Numbered from the stretch's first letter, positions 18,893-28,840 are shown. The stretch: 64,000 nt of DNA from Rhodoblastus sp963736175 (GCA_963736175.1 CAVTNU010000002.1:248001-312000); one strand, 5' to 3'. Program-made: numbers and translations. The notes: generated from the letters alone by a model not told the origin.

Positions 18893-20575
18893 ATGCGCCA
18901 ATTTTCCTTCCCTTTTCAGTTGACGCTCGCTCAGATGGTCATTGTCTTGTCGGTCGTCGCTGTGGCGACGATGACGTTGGGCACATGCTTGGCTAATTAC
19001 AATTTTTACCGGGAGCTTTACGAAAGCCGGAAGAACGAATTGCGGCACGAAGGGGAAATCGCCGCGTCGCAAGCGCGCGCCGGCGACATGAAGGATCGCG
19101 AGGCCGCCTTGCGCCGAGTCATTGAGGCGCTGCGGCCCGCCCAATTCGGCGAGGCTGGCTATTTCTTCCTGTCGGATATGAACGGCAACATGCTGATGCA
19201 TCCGAACCGCGCCGTCGAAGGCACCAACAGATGGGACGACAAGGACGCCCAGGGACATTACTTCAGCCGCGAAATGGCGGCGCTGGCGAAGACCGGCCAG
19301 CCCGGTTTTATCGAATATCCCTTCCCGAAACCCGGCGAAACGGAGCCGTCCGACAAGATCGCCTATATCGTGCCGCTGCCCGAATTGGGCGTATTTATCG
19401 GCGCCGGCGCCTATGTCGATGACATATTAGGTGAGACCTTGCGGTTGGCCGCCAGGCTGACGCTCTACGTCATGCCGCTGCTTGCCGGCTTTTTCGCCAC
19501 CGCCTTTCTGATCGAACGGACGATCGTGCGGCGTCTGCGCTCGATGACCAACGCCATGAGCGAAATGGCGCAGGGCAATTTCGACGTGACGCTGCCCGGT
19601 CTCGACCGTCGGGACGAGATCGGCAACATGGGCCGCGCCGTCGAGGCCTTCAAACGCAAGGCTGCCGAGGCGGCCAGACGCGACGCTGACCAAAAGGCCG
19701 CTTCGCGCGCCGCCGTCGAAAACGCGCGCAAGCAGGAAATGCTGACTCTCGCCGAGCGCTTCGAAAGCGCCGTCGGCGGCGTTGTCGGCGCTGTGACCGG
19801 CGCCGCCAAGCAATTGCAAAGTCTCGCCGGCGCGATGGTCGTCAGCGCCAAGAACGCCGGCGAACAGGCTGAAATCGGCGCGCAGGCCTCGCGCACGGTG
19901 TCGGAAAACGTTCAGTCGGTTTCCGCCGCCGCGGAGGAATTGTCTTATTCGGTCTCTGAAATTGGCGGCCACGCGACAAGATCGCGCGATATTTCCGGCG
20001 AGGCGGCCAGCGAGGCCGAGCAGACCAACACGCGCATGAGCGAGCTGGCCGAAGCGGTCGGGAGGATCGGCGGCATTGTCGAGTTGATCGCCACCATCGC
20101 CCAGCAAACCAACATGCTCGCCCTGAACGCAACGATCGAGGCGGCGCGGGCCGGCGAATCAGGCCGCGGCTTCGCGGTCGTCGCTCAAGAGGTCAAATCT
20201 CTGGCCGAACAGACCGCGAAAGCCACTTCGGAAATCGCCGAGCAGATCAATTCGGTGCAAAAAGCCTCGGCCGAGGCCGGCGAATGCATTTCGCAGATGA
20301 CGGGAGCGACCCGCGAGGTCAATTCCATCGCTTCGACCATAGCCGGAGCGGTCGGCGCGCAGAGCGAAGCGACGCGGGAAATCGCCCTCAACGTTCAGGA
20401 GGCCTCGGCCCGAACCAGCGAACTCGCCAACGTGATCGACATGGTGCAGGCTGCTTCGCACGCCTCGGGGCAGGCGGCCGACGACGTGCTCAAATCCACC
20501 TCGGAGCTTGCCGTCCAGACCGAACGTCTGCGCCGCGAATGCGACGCCTTCCTCGGCCAGGTGCGCGCCGCCTGA
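18893..20575 (+). CDS. Membrane chemoreceptor with single Cache (sCache_2-like) domain
   Basis: 560 residues: TM1 at about 8-32, periplasmic Cache domain 35-180 with the family block GEAGYFFLSDMNGNMLMHPN and GFIEYPFPKPGE, TM2 at about 183-205, HAMP (205-258, with ERTIVRRLRSMTNAMSEMAQGNF), then the signalling domain with ATIAQQTNMLALNATIEAARAGE and FAVVAQEVKSLAEQTAKAT. The ligand is unknown; sCache_2 domains usually bind small organic acids. No C-terminal CheR-docking pentapeptide is evident. Confidence 0.93.
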   Translation: MRQFSFPFQLTLAQMVIVLSVVAVATMTLGTCLANYNFYRELYESRKNELRHEGEIAASQARAGDMKDREAALRRVIEALRPAQFGEAGYFFLSDMNGNMLMHPNRAVEGTNRWDDKDAQGHYFSREMAALAKTGQPGFIEYPFPKPGETEPSDKIAYIVPLPELGVFIGAGAYVDDILGETLRLAARLTLYVMPLLAGFFATAFLIERTIVRRLRSMTNAMSEMAQGNFDVTLPGLDRRDEIGNMGRAVEAFKRKAAEAARRDADQKAASRAAVENARKQEMLTLAERFESAVGGVVGAVTGAAKQLQSLAGAMVVSAKNAGEQAEIGAQASRTVSENVQSVSAAAEELSYSVSEIGGHATRSRDISGEAASEAEQTNTRMSELAEAVGRIGGIVELIATIAQQTNMLALNATIEAARAGESGRGFAVVAQEVKSLAEQTAKATSEIAEQINSVQKASAEAGECISQMTGATREVNSIASTIAGAVGAQSEATREIALNVQEASARTSELANVIDMVQAASHASGQAADDVLKSTSELAVQTERLRRECDAFLGQVRAA

Positions 20576-20605
20576 ATAAGTTCAGGGGGACGCGTTCTTG
20601 CGGAA

Positions 20606-21169
20606 TTAGTCGACTTTTTCACCCTGATAGACGCCCCAGAGATTGTTCTGCGGAATGTATCCGTCGAAGTTCTCGCCCAGAACGTGGCACCACTCGCCGT
20701 CGCATTTGCGCACATTGGCGATGACGCCAGGCGCCAGTCTGGCGCTGACGGCGGCCGATTGCGAGGGCTGCGCGTAAAGGGTCAGCGGTTCTTGCCCTTT
20801 GTCTTTTTTCCAGGGCGCTATGAGCGCCGTACGCCGGCCCGAAACCAGCGAATGCAACACCCAGCCTTCCGATCCTTCCGAATCGCGGATCTTGCGCCAC
20901 GTATCAAATTCGGCGGTAATCTCGACCGGCAAGCCGGCCCGCTGGAAAATCCAGCTGGTGCGGTGGTCCTTGGACGGACCCTCGCGTAAATTGACGCGGT
21001 CCGACTTGAGGCTGACGAAGCGGGGCACGGGAAGGCCTGTGACAGAACCGGTCTGTTGCGCGTCGGCGTCGCCAAGACCACCCAGCAACGGCGCCGCCGC
21101 CAATAGGACGACGCGAAACAACGAATTGATTTTTAACAAAAAAAATGATGATCGTGGCATTTTTTCCAT
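20606..21169 (-). CDS. Exported SH3-domain protein
   Basis: 187 residues with a signal peptide ending near ADAQQ (about residue 39). Two bacterial SH3-like repeats follow: VSLKSDRVNLREGPSKDHRT...WVLHSL and LYAQPSQSAAVSARLAPGVI...WCHVLGENFDGYI. SH3 domains of this type usually bind peptidoglycan peptides. Convergent with the Cache chemoreceptor, about 30 bases apart. No catalytic domain. Confidence 0.8.
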   Translation of the reverse strand: MEKMPRSSFFLLKINSLFRVVLLAAAPLLGGLGDADAQQTGSVTGLPVPRFVSLKSDRVNLREGPSKDHRTSWIFQRAGLPVEITAEFDTWRKIRDSEGSEGWVLHSLVSGRRTALIAPWKKDKGQEPLTLYAQPSQSAAVSARLAPGVIANVRKCDGEWCHVLGENFDGYIPQNNLWGVYQGEKVD

Positions 21170-21372
21170 CGCCTGCTTTTTCTTTCGCTGAACGCCCGCG
21201 CGCCGGCCGCGTGACTAAACCCGTCTGGCTGTTCTTGTCTTTGCCGAGCCATCTGCTAGGAAACGTCTGGAGTTGGGTTTCGGTTTGATCCCGATCATCC
21301 CGTTCTCGCTCCGATGTCGTTAATGACCAGTGAAAATAGGGCGCGCCGGACGTCGTTTCCAGCGCCGAAGGG

Positions 21373-22377
21373 ATGTTACGTATGGGCATGAAAAGGCCGC
21401 TCGTGATCGTGACGCGCAAATTGCCCGACGCCGTCGAAGCGCGCATGCGCGAGTTATTCGACGTGAAGTTCAACGAAACCGACGCCCCGATGAACGCCGC
21501 CCAGCTGGTGGAAGCCGTTCGCGCCGCCGACGTTCTGGTGCCGACGGTAACCGATCGCATCGATTCCCATATCATCGCCCAGGCCGGCGAACAGATGAAG
21601 TTGATCGCCAATTTCGGCAACGGCGTCGACAATATCGATGTCACGTCGGCCCTGCGGCGCGGCATCACCGTCACCAACACGCCGGGCGTCCTGACCGAAG
21701 ACACCGCCGACATGACGATGGGTCTGATCATCGCCGTCGCGCGGCGGATCGCCGAGGGCGCGCGCGTCGTCCCGGACGGCCTTTGGACCGGCTGGTCGCC
21801 GACATGGATGCTCGGCCATCGCATCACCGGCAAGCGGCTCGGTATTGTCGGCATGGGCCGTATCGGTCAGGCGCTCGCGCGCCGCGCCAAGGCTTTCGGC
21901 CTTTCCATTCACTACCACAACCGCCGCCGCGCGGCCCAGTCGATCGAGCAGGAGCTTGGCGCGACCTATTGGGATTCGCTCGACCAGATGCTGGCGCGCA
22001 TGGACATCGTCTCGGTCAATTGTCCGCATACGCCGGCGACTTACCATTTGCTTTCGGCGCGCCGTCTGAAATATCTGCGGCCGGAAGCGATCATAATCAA
22101 CACGGCGCGCGGCGAAGTCATTGATGAAAACGCCCTGACGCGCATGTTGGAGGCGGACGAGATCGCCGGCGCCGGCCTCGACGTGTTCGAACACGAACCC
22201 GCCGTTTCGCCCAAGCTGATCAAACTCGCCAAGTCGGGCAAGGTGACGCTCCTGCCCCATCTCGGATCGGCGACGATCGAGGGGCGCGTCGACATGGGCG
22301 AGAAGGTCATCATCAACGTGAAGACTTTCATGGATGGGCATCGCCCGCCCGACCGCGTTCTGCCGAGCATGCTCTGA
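21373..22377 (+). CDS. D-isomer specific 2-hydroxyacid dehydrogenase (glyoxylate/hydroxypyruvate reductase-like)
   Basis: 334 residues. NAD(P)-binding motif GKRLGIVGMGRIGQALARRAKAFG (Rossmann GxGxxG), catalytic Arg in NFGNGVDNIDV and the NTARGEVIDENAL segment, Glu in LDVFEHEPA and His in LLPHLGSAT. It resembles D-glycerate dehydrogenase/GyaR proteins that reduce glyoxylate or hydroxypyruvate. Starts at ATG 21373, 21382 or 21388 are all in frame; GAAGGG precedes the first. Confidence 0.88.
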   Translation: MLRMGMKRPLVIVTRKLPDAVEARMRELFDVKFNETDAPMNAAQLVEAVRAADVLVPTVTDRIDSHIIAQAGEQMKLIANFGNGVDNIDVTSALRRGITVTNTPGVLTEDTADMTMGLIIAVARRIAEGARVVPDGLWTGWSPTWMLGHRITGKRLGIVGMGRIGQALARRAKAFGLSIHYHNRRRAAQSIEQELGATYWDSLDQMLARMDIVSVNCPHTPATYHLLSARRLKYLRPEAIIINTARGEVIDENALTRMLEADEIAGAGLDVFEHEPAVSPKLIKLAKSGKVTLLPHLGSATIEGRVDMGEKVIINVKTFMDGHRPPDRVLPSML

Positions 22378-22456
22378 CGCGAATTTTTCGCGGAATCGTT
22401 TGCATGCGAACAAAAAACCGATAAAAATTCAAAAAAAAGCAGGGTTGGGAGCGTCC

Positions 22457-22597
22457 ATGTCGACACGTTGGCTTGAAGGGCTGGGGTTTTCCCTGGCGAT
22501 GGCGGTGGCTGGATTGGTTCTGGCCTATGTTTTCGTTCATATGCCTCAGGCGAGCGCGCGGTCCGGCAAATCGGCCGAAATTTCCGCTTCGCCTTGA
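22457..22597 (+). CDS. Small single-pass membrane protein
   Basis: 46 residues, MSTRWLEGLGFSLAMAVAGL onward, with one hydrophobic helix (about residues 9-29) and a polar tail. GGGAG lies shortly upstream of the ATG. It ends ten bases before the convergent YgiQ gene. I do not recognise a family; support is the ribosome site, hydrophobic helix and lack of another gene in the space. Confidence 0.42.
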   Translation: MSTRWLEGLGFSLAMAVAGLVLAYVFVHMPQASARSGKSAEISASP

Positions 22598-22606
22598 TCC
22601 CCTTGG

Positions 22607-24685
22607 TCAAGGGCCGGCGACGCCTTTGGTCAGGAATTTCTTCGCCCGACTGTTGTTTTGGCTTCCCCGCCGCCCTTCGCCGGCTTTGCCGGTTCCCGCG
22701 GGCTGCCAGGCGGGAACGAGCTGATGTTTGCCCGGCCCGATCAGGTCGGCGCGCCCCATTCTTTTCAGCGCCTCGCGCAAGATCGGCCAGTTTTCCGCGT
22801 CGTGATAGCGCAGGAAAGCCTTGTGCAGCCGCCGCTGGCGCAGCCCCTTGGCGGTCTCGACCTTTTCGGAGGCGCCGCGCCGCACGGGTTTCAGCGGATT
22901 GACGCCGGAATGATACATGGCGGTCGACAGCGCCATCGGCGAAGGCAGGAAGGTTTGTACCTGATCGGCGCGGTAATCGTTGCGCTTCAGCCAGAGCGCC
23001 AGCCGCATCATGTCTTCGTCGCTGGTTCCAGGATGGGCGGCGATGAAATAGGGGATCAGGAAATAGTTCTTTTTCGCCGCCTGGGCGGCGGCGTCGAACA
23101 ATTGTTTGAAACGGTCGTAGGCGCCGATGCCCGGCTTCATCATTTTCGACAATGGCCCGGCTTCGGTATGCTCGGGGGCGATTTTCAGATAGCCGCCGAC
23201 ATGATGGGCGACGAGTTCGCGGATATAGGCGGGGCTCTTGACGGCGAGATCGTAGCGCACGCCTGAGGCCACCATCGCCTTCTTGACGCCCTTGACCGCG
23301 CGGACCTTGCGGTAGAGCTGGATCAGCGCGTCGTGGCTGGTGTCGAGGTTTTTGCAGATATCCGGATAGACGCAGGACAGCCGCCGGCAGACGGCTTCGG
23401 TCCGCTTATCCTTGCAGGCCATGCGATACATGTTGGCGGTCGGCCCGCCAATGTCGGAAATGATCCCGGTAAAGCCTTCGGTCTTGTCGCGGATGGTCTC
23501 GATTTCCTTGAGGATCGAGCCTTCCGACCGGCTCTGGATGATGCGGCCTTCGTGCTCGGTGATCGAACAGAACGAACAGCCGCCGAAACAGCCGCGCATG
23601 ATCGTCACCGAATGGCGGATCATTTCCCAGGCGGGAATCTTGGCGCCTTGATAAGCGGGATGCGGCGCGCGCGCGAAGGGCAGGTCGTAGACGTTGTCCA
23701 TTTCCGCCGTGGTCAGCGGGACCGGCGGGGCGGTGAGCCACACGTCCTTGTCACCGTGGCGCTGGACAAGCGGCCGAGCGTTGCCGGGATTGCTCTCCTT
23801 GTGCAGCACGCGCGAAGCCCTGGCGTAACTTTCCGGGTCGTCGGCGACCTGCTGATAGGCGGGCAGGCGCACGACGACGTTCTCGCCCCTGAGCTGCGCG
23901 CCTTCGTCGGCTTGGTCGATATCGTCGGCGTGCGCTTCGCGCCAGCCTTCGGGCCAGCCTTCGGACATCGCCTCGCGCACGAGGGCGAGGCCGCCAATAT
24001 CGGAAAAATCCTGCGCGAGGCCTTTTTTGGCGATGCGGTGGGCGACCTCGACCAGGGCCCGCTCGGCGTTGCCGTAGAGCAGCAGGTCGGCCTTAGCGTC
24101 GAGCAGGATCGAGCGGCGGATTTTGTCGGACCAATAATCGTAATGGGCGATGCGGCGCAGCGACGCCTCGATGCCGCCAAGAACGATCGGGACGTCGGGA
24201 AAAGCCTCGCGGCAGCGCTGGGCGTAGACGATGACGGCGCGGTCCGGGCGCCTGCCGCCTTCGCCGCCTGGCGTGTAGCTGTCGTTGTGGCGCAGCCGGC
24301 GGTCCGCGGTATAGCGGTTGACCATCGAATCCATGTTGCCGCTGGTGACGCCAAAAAACAGGTTGGGCCTGCCGAGCGCCTTGAAGCTTTCGGCGTCCCG
24401 CCATTCCGGCTGGGCGACGACGCCGACGCGAAAGCCCTGCGCCTCCAACAGACGACCGATGATCGCGACGCCGAAGCTTGGATGGTCGATATAGGCGTCG
24501 CCGGTGACTAGGATGATGTCGCAGCTGTCCCAGCCGAGCTTATCCATTTCCGCCCGCGACATCGGCAGAAAGGGCGCGACGCCGAAGCGCGTCGCCCAAT
24601 ACTTGCGATAGGAAAACAGCGGAGCGGGATGCGGGGCGGAGTTTTGCGGCGCGGCCATGGGATTTCGTGACGAAGTTTTTGTCAT
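22607..24685 (-). CDS. YgiQ family radical SAM protein
   Basis: 692 residues. The N-terminal region (LFSYRKYWATRFGVAPFLPMSRAEMDKLGWDSCDIILVTGDAYIDHPSFG, seen around residues 23-72) is the YgiQ signature. The radical SAM cluster motif RGCFGGCSFCSI (CxxxCxxC) lies near residue 360, and the C-terminal domain carries AAHPGTSDEDM. The reaction is unknown; the family is widespread in proteobacteria. Confidence 0.92.
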   Translation of the reverse strand: MTKTSSRNPMAAPQNSAPHPAPLFSYRKYWATRFGVAPFLPMSRAEMDKLGWDSCDIILVTGDAYIDHPSFGVAIIGRLLEAQGFRVGVVAQPEWRDAESFKALGRPNLFFGVTSGNMDSMVNRYTADRRLRHNDSYTPGGEGGRRPDRAVIVYAQRCREAFPDVPIVLGGIEASLRRIAHYDYWSDKIRRSILLDAKADLLLYGNAERALVEVAHRIAKKGLAQDFSDIGGLALVREAMSEGWPEGWREAHADDIDQADEGAQLRGENVVVRLPAYQQVADDPESYARASRVLHKESNPGNARPLVQRHGDKDVWLTAPPVPLTTAEMDNVYDLPFARAPHPAYQGAKIPAWEMIRHSVTIMRGCFGGCSFCSITEHEGRIIQSRSEGSILKEIETIRDKTEGFTGIISDIGGPTANMYRMACKDKRTEAVCRRLSCVYPDICKNLDTSHDALIQLYRKVRAVKGVKKAMVASGVRYDLAVKSPAYIRELVAHHVGGYLKIAPEHTEAGPLSKMMKPGIGAYDRFKQLFDAAAQAAKKNYFLIPYFIAAHPGTSDEDMMRLALWLKRNDYRADQVQTFLPSPMALSTAMYHSGVNPLKPVRRGASEKVETAKGLRQRRLHKAFLRYHDAENWPILREALKRMGRADLIGPGKHQLVPAWQPAGTGKAGEGRRGSQNNSRAKKFLTKGVAGP

Positions 24686-24768
24686 CCGTCAAACCAAACC
24701 GCAACATTGGGGCGAATTTGCAACGCGCCAGGCTTGGCGCCCAGACGGCCGGGCCGCCGCCTGCCCGT

Positions 24769-25476
24769 TCAGACGACCGTGTTCACCGTTCGCCAGCGCG
24801 CCGCCGTGACGCCTTCTTCGACGCTCAATCGGCCGACGATATATTCGATGGCGATTTCCCGCAGCTTTTCCGACACCAGCGTCGCCGTCACCTCGACGCG
24901 GTCCGACCCTTCGATATCGGCGCTGTCCAGTTCGCGCAGATGTAGGTCGCCGTTGGAAAAGCCCTGCACCAGCAGGGCTCTGATGCGCGCCTCCTCCTGG
25001 CTGCGGCAGACGACCGACACGACATAGGACGTTTCGACCTCCGCGGTTCCGATCGGTTGCCGATTGATCTTGCTGACCAACGGCCGCAGCAACAAATTGA
25101 CGAAAATGACCAGAACCACCGCCAGCACGGCGTGCCGCCAGAAACCCGCGCCGGCCAGCAGCCCGACGGCGCCGGAGCACCACAGCGTCGCCGCGGTGTT
25201 GAGGCCGCGGACGTTGAGCCCCTCCTTCGATATGACGCCGGCGCCGAGGAAGCCGATGCCGGTGACGACCTGCGCGGCGACCCGCGTCGGGCTGTCGTCG
25301 GTGAATTGCCCGGCAAAGACGACGAAGGTCGCAGCGCCGAGCGAGACCAGCGTATTGGTGCGCAGCCCGGCCAGCCGCTGGCGCCATTGCCGTTCGAACC
25401 CGATAACCGCGCCAAGTCCCAGCGCGACGGCGAGATTGAGCGCGTCCTTGAGAAAATGCGGGTCGAGCGTTTCCAT
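24769..25476 (-). CDS. MgtC/SapB family membrane protein
   Basis: 235 residues from ATG 25476. Four to five membrane segments fill the first 150 residues, with the family motif GLGAVIGFERQWRQRLAGLRTN, GIGFLGAGVI and AATLWCSGAVGLLAG. The last 85 residues form the soluble C-terminal ACT-like domain seen in longer members. MgtC proteins modulate ATP synthase and magnesium or phosphate homeostasis in pathogens; the role here is unknown. Confidence 0.88.
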   Translation of the reverse strand: METLDPHFLKDALNLAVALGLGAVIGFERQWRQRLAGLRTNTLVSLGAATFVVFAGQFTDDSPTRVAAQVVTGIGFLGAGVISKEGLNVRGLNTAATLWCSGAVGLLAGAGFWRHAVLAVVLVIFVNLLLRPLVSKINRQPIGTAEVETSYVVSVVCRSQEEARIRALLVQGFSNGDLHLRELDSADIEGSDRVEVTATLVSEKLREIAIEYIVGRLSVEEGVTAARWRTVNTVV

Positions 25477-25912
25477 CAACGCAAAGCCTTTTTGGACTGG
25501 AATGTACCGGTCGCGCCATCGTCTTCCGGCAATCGCGGCGGCGGACCTGTTGTCGCTTGCGCGTCGACGCCGCCCCGGCGGCGATAGCCTTGCTTTATGA
25601 CGGTTGGATTACAGAGCGGCGAAGACGCGCCGATGATCGTTAGTCTCCGTGGCGGCGTTCCCGGCCTGATCGCCGCGCATCGTTTGGACGCAATTTGTCG
25701 TCATTATCCTGTCGATTTTCAGAGATTTGACGCGATTTTTCGCGCCTAGGCGGCGTTTGTAAAACTGTGATTTGTTTGCGTTTCCACAACGTCGCGCGGC
25801 GGCCGCGTCGTATTTTCCTCGGCGTTGGGTCGGCGCGGGTCGGTTCGGCGAATTCCCATGAAAGCCGGTCCCAAGGCGCCGCTTTTGTAAGTCTCCGAAC
25901 GAGGGCGAAGCC
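25477..25912 (+). promoter_or_regulatory. nirK upstream regulatory region with Crp/Fnr-family site
   Basis: The 433-base space between mgtC-like and nirK carries TTGCGTTTCCACAA at 25776-25789, a 14-bp TTG-N8-CAA element of the FNR/DNR/NnrR type (half-sites TTGCG and, on the other strand, TTGTG). A TATTTT at 25811-25816 lies where a -10 box would be for activation from -41.5. A second matching element lies in the nnrS/regulator divergent region. The rest of the space shows no gene. Confidence 0.6.
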
Positions 25913-27349
25913 ATGAAAACCATGACCAGAAACGCAATCCTCGCCGCCTCCTCGGCATTGCTGATCCAACCGGCTTGGAGCGCCAGTCGCGAAGATAACG
26001 CCAAGGATGAAATCGTCGGCGTCGAGGACGCCGTCCTCACCGACGCGCCCGCGACGCCGCCCGCCATTCATCGTGATCACGCCACCAAGGTTGTCGTCCA
26101 TCTCGAGGTCAGGGAAGTCGAAGGGCGGCTTGCCGACGGCGTGCGCTACACGTTCTGGACCTTCGGCGGCAAGGTGCCGGGCAAGTTCATCCGCGTGCGC
26201 GAGGGCGATCTGGTCGAGATGCATCTCGACAACCATCCCGGCAACAAGATGCCGCACAATATCGATCTGCACGCCGTCAACGGTCCCGGCGGCGGCGCGG
26301 CGGCCTCGCTGACGGCGCCCGGCCATAGCTCGGTGTTCTCGTTCAAGGCCCTCAATTCAGGGCTTTTCGTCTATCATTGCGCCACGGCGCCTGTCGCCAT
26401 GCATGTCGCCAATGGCATGTACGGGATGATCCTGGTCGAACCGAAGGGAGGCTTGCCCAAGGTCGACCGCGAATATTACGTGATGCAGGGCGATTTCTAC
26501 ACCAGGGGCGCCAATGGCGAGCAGGGTCTGCAACCCTTCAGCATGGCCAAGGCGATCGACGAGAAGCCGGATTATGTCGTGTTCAACGGCTCGGTCGGTT
26601 CGACCGTCGGCGAGCGCGCCATCACCGCCAATGTCGGCGAGACCGTGCGGCTGTTCGTCGGCGACGGCGGTCCCAACCTGACCTCGTCCTTCCACGTGAT
26701 CGGCGAAATCTTCGACACCGTCTGGGCCGAGGGCAATATGAACGCGCCGACCCACAATGTGCAGACGACCATGATTCCCGCCGGCGGTTCGGCGATCGCG
26801 GAATTCAAGACCAGCGTTCCCGGCGTCTTCATCATCGTCGACCATTCGCTGACGCGCGCCTTCAATCGCGGCGCCTTGGCGCAGTTGAAAGTCGCCGGCG
26901 CCGAAGACAAGGCCGTCTATTCCGGCAAGACGAGCGATGAGGTCTATTTGCCCGAAGGCGCCGGCGTCCGCGGCGCGCCGCAGGCCGAAAGCATCGCTCC
27001 TTCCGCCAAGAACAAGGCCGAGCGCGTGAAAATCGGCGAAGGCGTCTTCGCCAATAATTGCCAGGCCTGCCATCAGTCCAATGGCGAAGGCGTGCCCGAC
27101 GCGTTTCCGCCGCTCGCCAAGTCCGACTACCTCAACGCCGACAAGCTGCGCGCCATCAAGACCGTCACCGGCGGGCTCGAAGGCAAGCTGACCGTCAACG
27201 GCCGCGACTTCAATGGCGTCATGCCGGCCTGGGAGTTGCCGGACGAAGAAATCGCCGACGTCATGACCTACATCTACAGCAAATGGGGCAATTCCGGACT
27301 TGAAGTGCTGCCCGCCGAAGTGCAGGCCAACCGGGTCAAGGCGAAATAG
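25913..27349 (+). CDS. nirK: Copper nitrite reductase NirK with C-terminal cytochrome c domain
   Basis: 478 residues with a signal peptide (about 1-24). It reduces nitrite to NO in the periplasm. Type 1 copper ligands: His115, Cys156, His164, Met169 (MPHNIDLH, VYHCATAPVAMHVANGM). Type 2 ligands: His120, His155, His311 (VDHSLTRAF). Catalytic Asp118 and His261 (SSFHVIGE) are present. A C-terminal class I cytochrome c domain follows (CQACH 383-387, Met437 in GVMPAW), as in Ralstonia-type three-domain NirK, so electrons can arrive through its own haem. First gene of nirK-nirV-sco; GAGGGCGAAG upstream of the ATG; FNR-type site in the promoter. Confidence 0.96.
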   Translation: MKTMTRNAILAASSALLIQPAWSASREDNAKDEIVGVEDAVLTDAPATPPAIHRDHATKVVVHLEVREVEGRLADGVRYTFWTFGGKVPGKFIRVREGDLVEMHLDNHPGNKMPHNIDLHAVNGPGGGAAASLTAPGHSSVFSFKALNSGLFVYHCATAPVAMHVANGMYGMILVEPKGGLPKVDREYYVMQGDFYTRGANGEQGLQPFSMAKAIDEKPDYVVFNGSVGSTVGERAITANVGETVRLFVGDGGPNLTSSFHVIGEIFDTVWAEGNMNAPTHNVQTTMIPAGGSAIAEFKTSVPGVFIIVDHSLTRAFNRGALAQLKVAGAEDKAVYSGKTSDEVYLPEGAGVRGAPQAESIAPSAKNKAERVKIGEGVFANNCQACHQSNGEGVPDAFPPLAKSDYLNADKLRAIKTVTGGLEGKLTVNGRDFNGVMPAWELPDEEIADVMTYIYSKWGNSGLEVLPAEVQANRVKAK

Positions 27350-27352
27350 GCG

Positions 27353-28141
27353 ATGCGCGTCATCCGGCAAACGATCCTTCCAGCGCTCGTCGTCGCGGCC
27401 GTGGCGTATCCCGCCGTGGCGACGCCAGAGTCGATGGCGCGCCTACCGGCCGGCGTCTATCTGCCGTTTTTTTTGTCCAATCCCGGCAAGGGCAAGACGG
27501 CGCTCGTCAGCATTCCGGCGCAAGTCGCCGCCTTTCGGCTGGACCGTAAGCCGGTCGCCAACGCGCAGTTTCTCGATTTTGTGCGCCGGCGGCCCGAATG
27601 GCGCAGGTCGCGGGTCAAAGCCTTGTTCGCCGATCATAGCTATCTCGCCAAATGGCGCGGCGATCTGAAATTGTCCGGTGCGCAGGCGGCGGCGGAGCCG
27701 GTGACCAACGTCTCCTGGTTCGCCGCGCAGGCCTATTGCGAAGGGCGTGGCTTGCGCCTGCCGACGACCGAGCAATGGGAATATGCGCTGGCCGACCAGG
27801 GGCGCGATCAGGCTCAGGTCGATCAGCGCTCGCTCGAGTGGTTCGCCGCTCCCAATTCGTCGCGTCTTGCCGTCGTAGGGAGCGGCGCGCCGAACGGCTT
27901 TGGCCTCTACGACATGGTCGGCCTCGTCTGGGAATGGACGCTTGACTACAACAGCGCCATCTCGGGAACCGAACAGCGCGATACGTCCTCGAAGGACGAT
28001 GCGCAATTCTGCGGCAATGGCGCGACCGGCGTCAGGGACGCCGCCGATTATCCGGCTTTCATGCGCTATGCGCTGCGCGCCAGCCTGAAGGCCGCCTATA
28101 CGCTCGACAATGTCGGCTTTCGTTGTGCAGGAGAACCATGA
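27353..28141 (+). CDS. nirV: NirV-like formylglycine-generating-enzyme family protein
   Basis: 262 residues, three bases after nirK. A signal peptide (about 1-22) precedes a SUMF1/FGE-sulfatase-type domain: KPVANAQFLDFVRRRPEWR, EPVTNVSWFAAQAYCEGRGLRLPTTEQWEYA, GLYDMVGLVWEWTLDYN and the C-terminal GFRCAGEP. NirV accompanies nirK in denitrifiers; its exact role in NirK maturation is not established. The gene overlaps the next by four bases. Confidence 0.88.
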   Translation: MRVIRQTILPALVVAAVAYPAVATPESMARLPAGVYLPFFLSNPGKGKTALVSIPAQVAAFRLDRKPVANAQFLDFVRRRPEWRRSRVKALFADHSYLAKWRGDLKLSGAQAAAEPVTNVSWFAAQAYCEGRGLRLPTTEQWEYALADQGRDQAQVDQRSLEWFAAPNSSRLAVVGSGAPNGFGLYDMVGLVWEWTLDYNSAISGTEQRDTSSKDDAQFCGNGATGVRDAADYPAFMRYALRASLKAAYTLDNVGFRCAGEP

Positions 28142-28758
28142 TGCGTCTTTCAATCGCCGTGCTGGCGCTCGCCGTAAGCCTTGTGCTGACTTCATCCGCG
28201 CGCCTCAGCGCGCACGATCACGAGCATATGCGCGAAATGGCGGCGGCCAAACCGCTCTCCGGAGCCTCGCTCTATAACCTGAAGTCGCGTTGGACCAATC
28301 AGGACGGCAAGTCTGAAGTCCTCGCCTCGTTACGCGGCGCGCCAGTCGTCGTCGCCATGGCCTATACGAGTTGCAAGGACATCTGCCCGCTGATCGTCGC
28401 CAACATGGTCGGGATCGAAAATCAGGCGAAGGGGAAGGGCCTGAGCAAGGTTCGTTTCGCCTTTTTCTCGCTGGATTCGCTTGTCGACACGCCAGCGCGG
28501 CTGAAAGCCTACGCCGACGAGCGCGGCCTCGACATGACGCGGTGGACGCTCTTTCACGGCGACGATAAGTCGGTGCGCGAACTCGCGGCGGCGCTCGGCG
28601 TACGCTACCGCCCCGACGGACAGGGCGGTTTCAATCATTCCGCCGCAATTTCGCTGCTCGACGCCGACGGAAATATCGCTTTTCAGTTGACAGGCGTTAA
28701 GGACGACGTCGGCGATCTGATGAAATCGCTGGAGGTCGTCAGCGCGACGGCGAAGTAG
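28138..28758 (+). CDS. SCO1/SenC family copper chaperone/thiol protein
   Basis: About 206 residues; ATGs at 28138 and 28141 overlap the nirV stop. A signal peptide is followed by a thioredoxin-fold domain with YTSCKDICPLI (CxxxC copper or redox site) and the conserved His in QGGFNHSAAISLLD. SCO proteins deliver copper or reduce thiols during assembly of copper enzymes. Placed in the nirK operon, it most likely helps load NirK copper sites. Confidence 0.88.
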   Translation: MMRLSIAVLALAVSLVLTSSARLSAHDHEHMREMAAAKPLSGASLYNLKSRWTNQDGKSEVLASLRGAPVVVAMAYTSCKDICPLIVANMVGIENQAKGKGLSKVRFAFFSLDSLVDTPARLKAYADERGLDMTRWTLFHGDDKSVRELAAALGVRYRPDGQGGFNHSAAISLLDADGNIAFQLTGVKDDVGDLMKSLEVVSATAK

Positions 28759-28840
28759 CCGCGCGTCGTCAAATTCCGCGCCGCGTGAGCGGATCGACTT
28801 TTGCCGCGGGTCGAGCTTTGCAACGAGGCGGATACGAGCC

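Noticed and set aside
25724..25742. TTTGACGCGATTTTT as an FNR site upstream of nirK
   Set aside because: Only one half-site fits; the element at 25776-25789 is a much better match.
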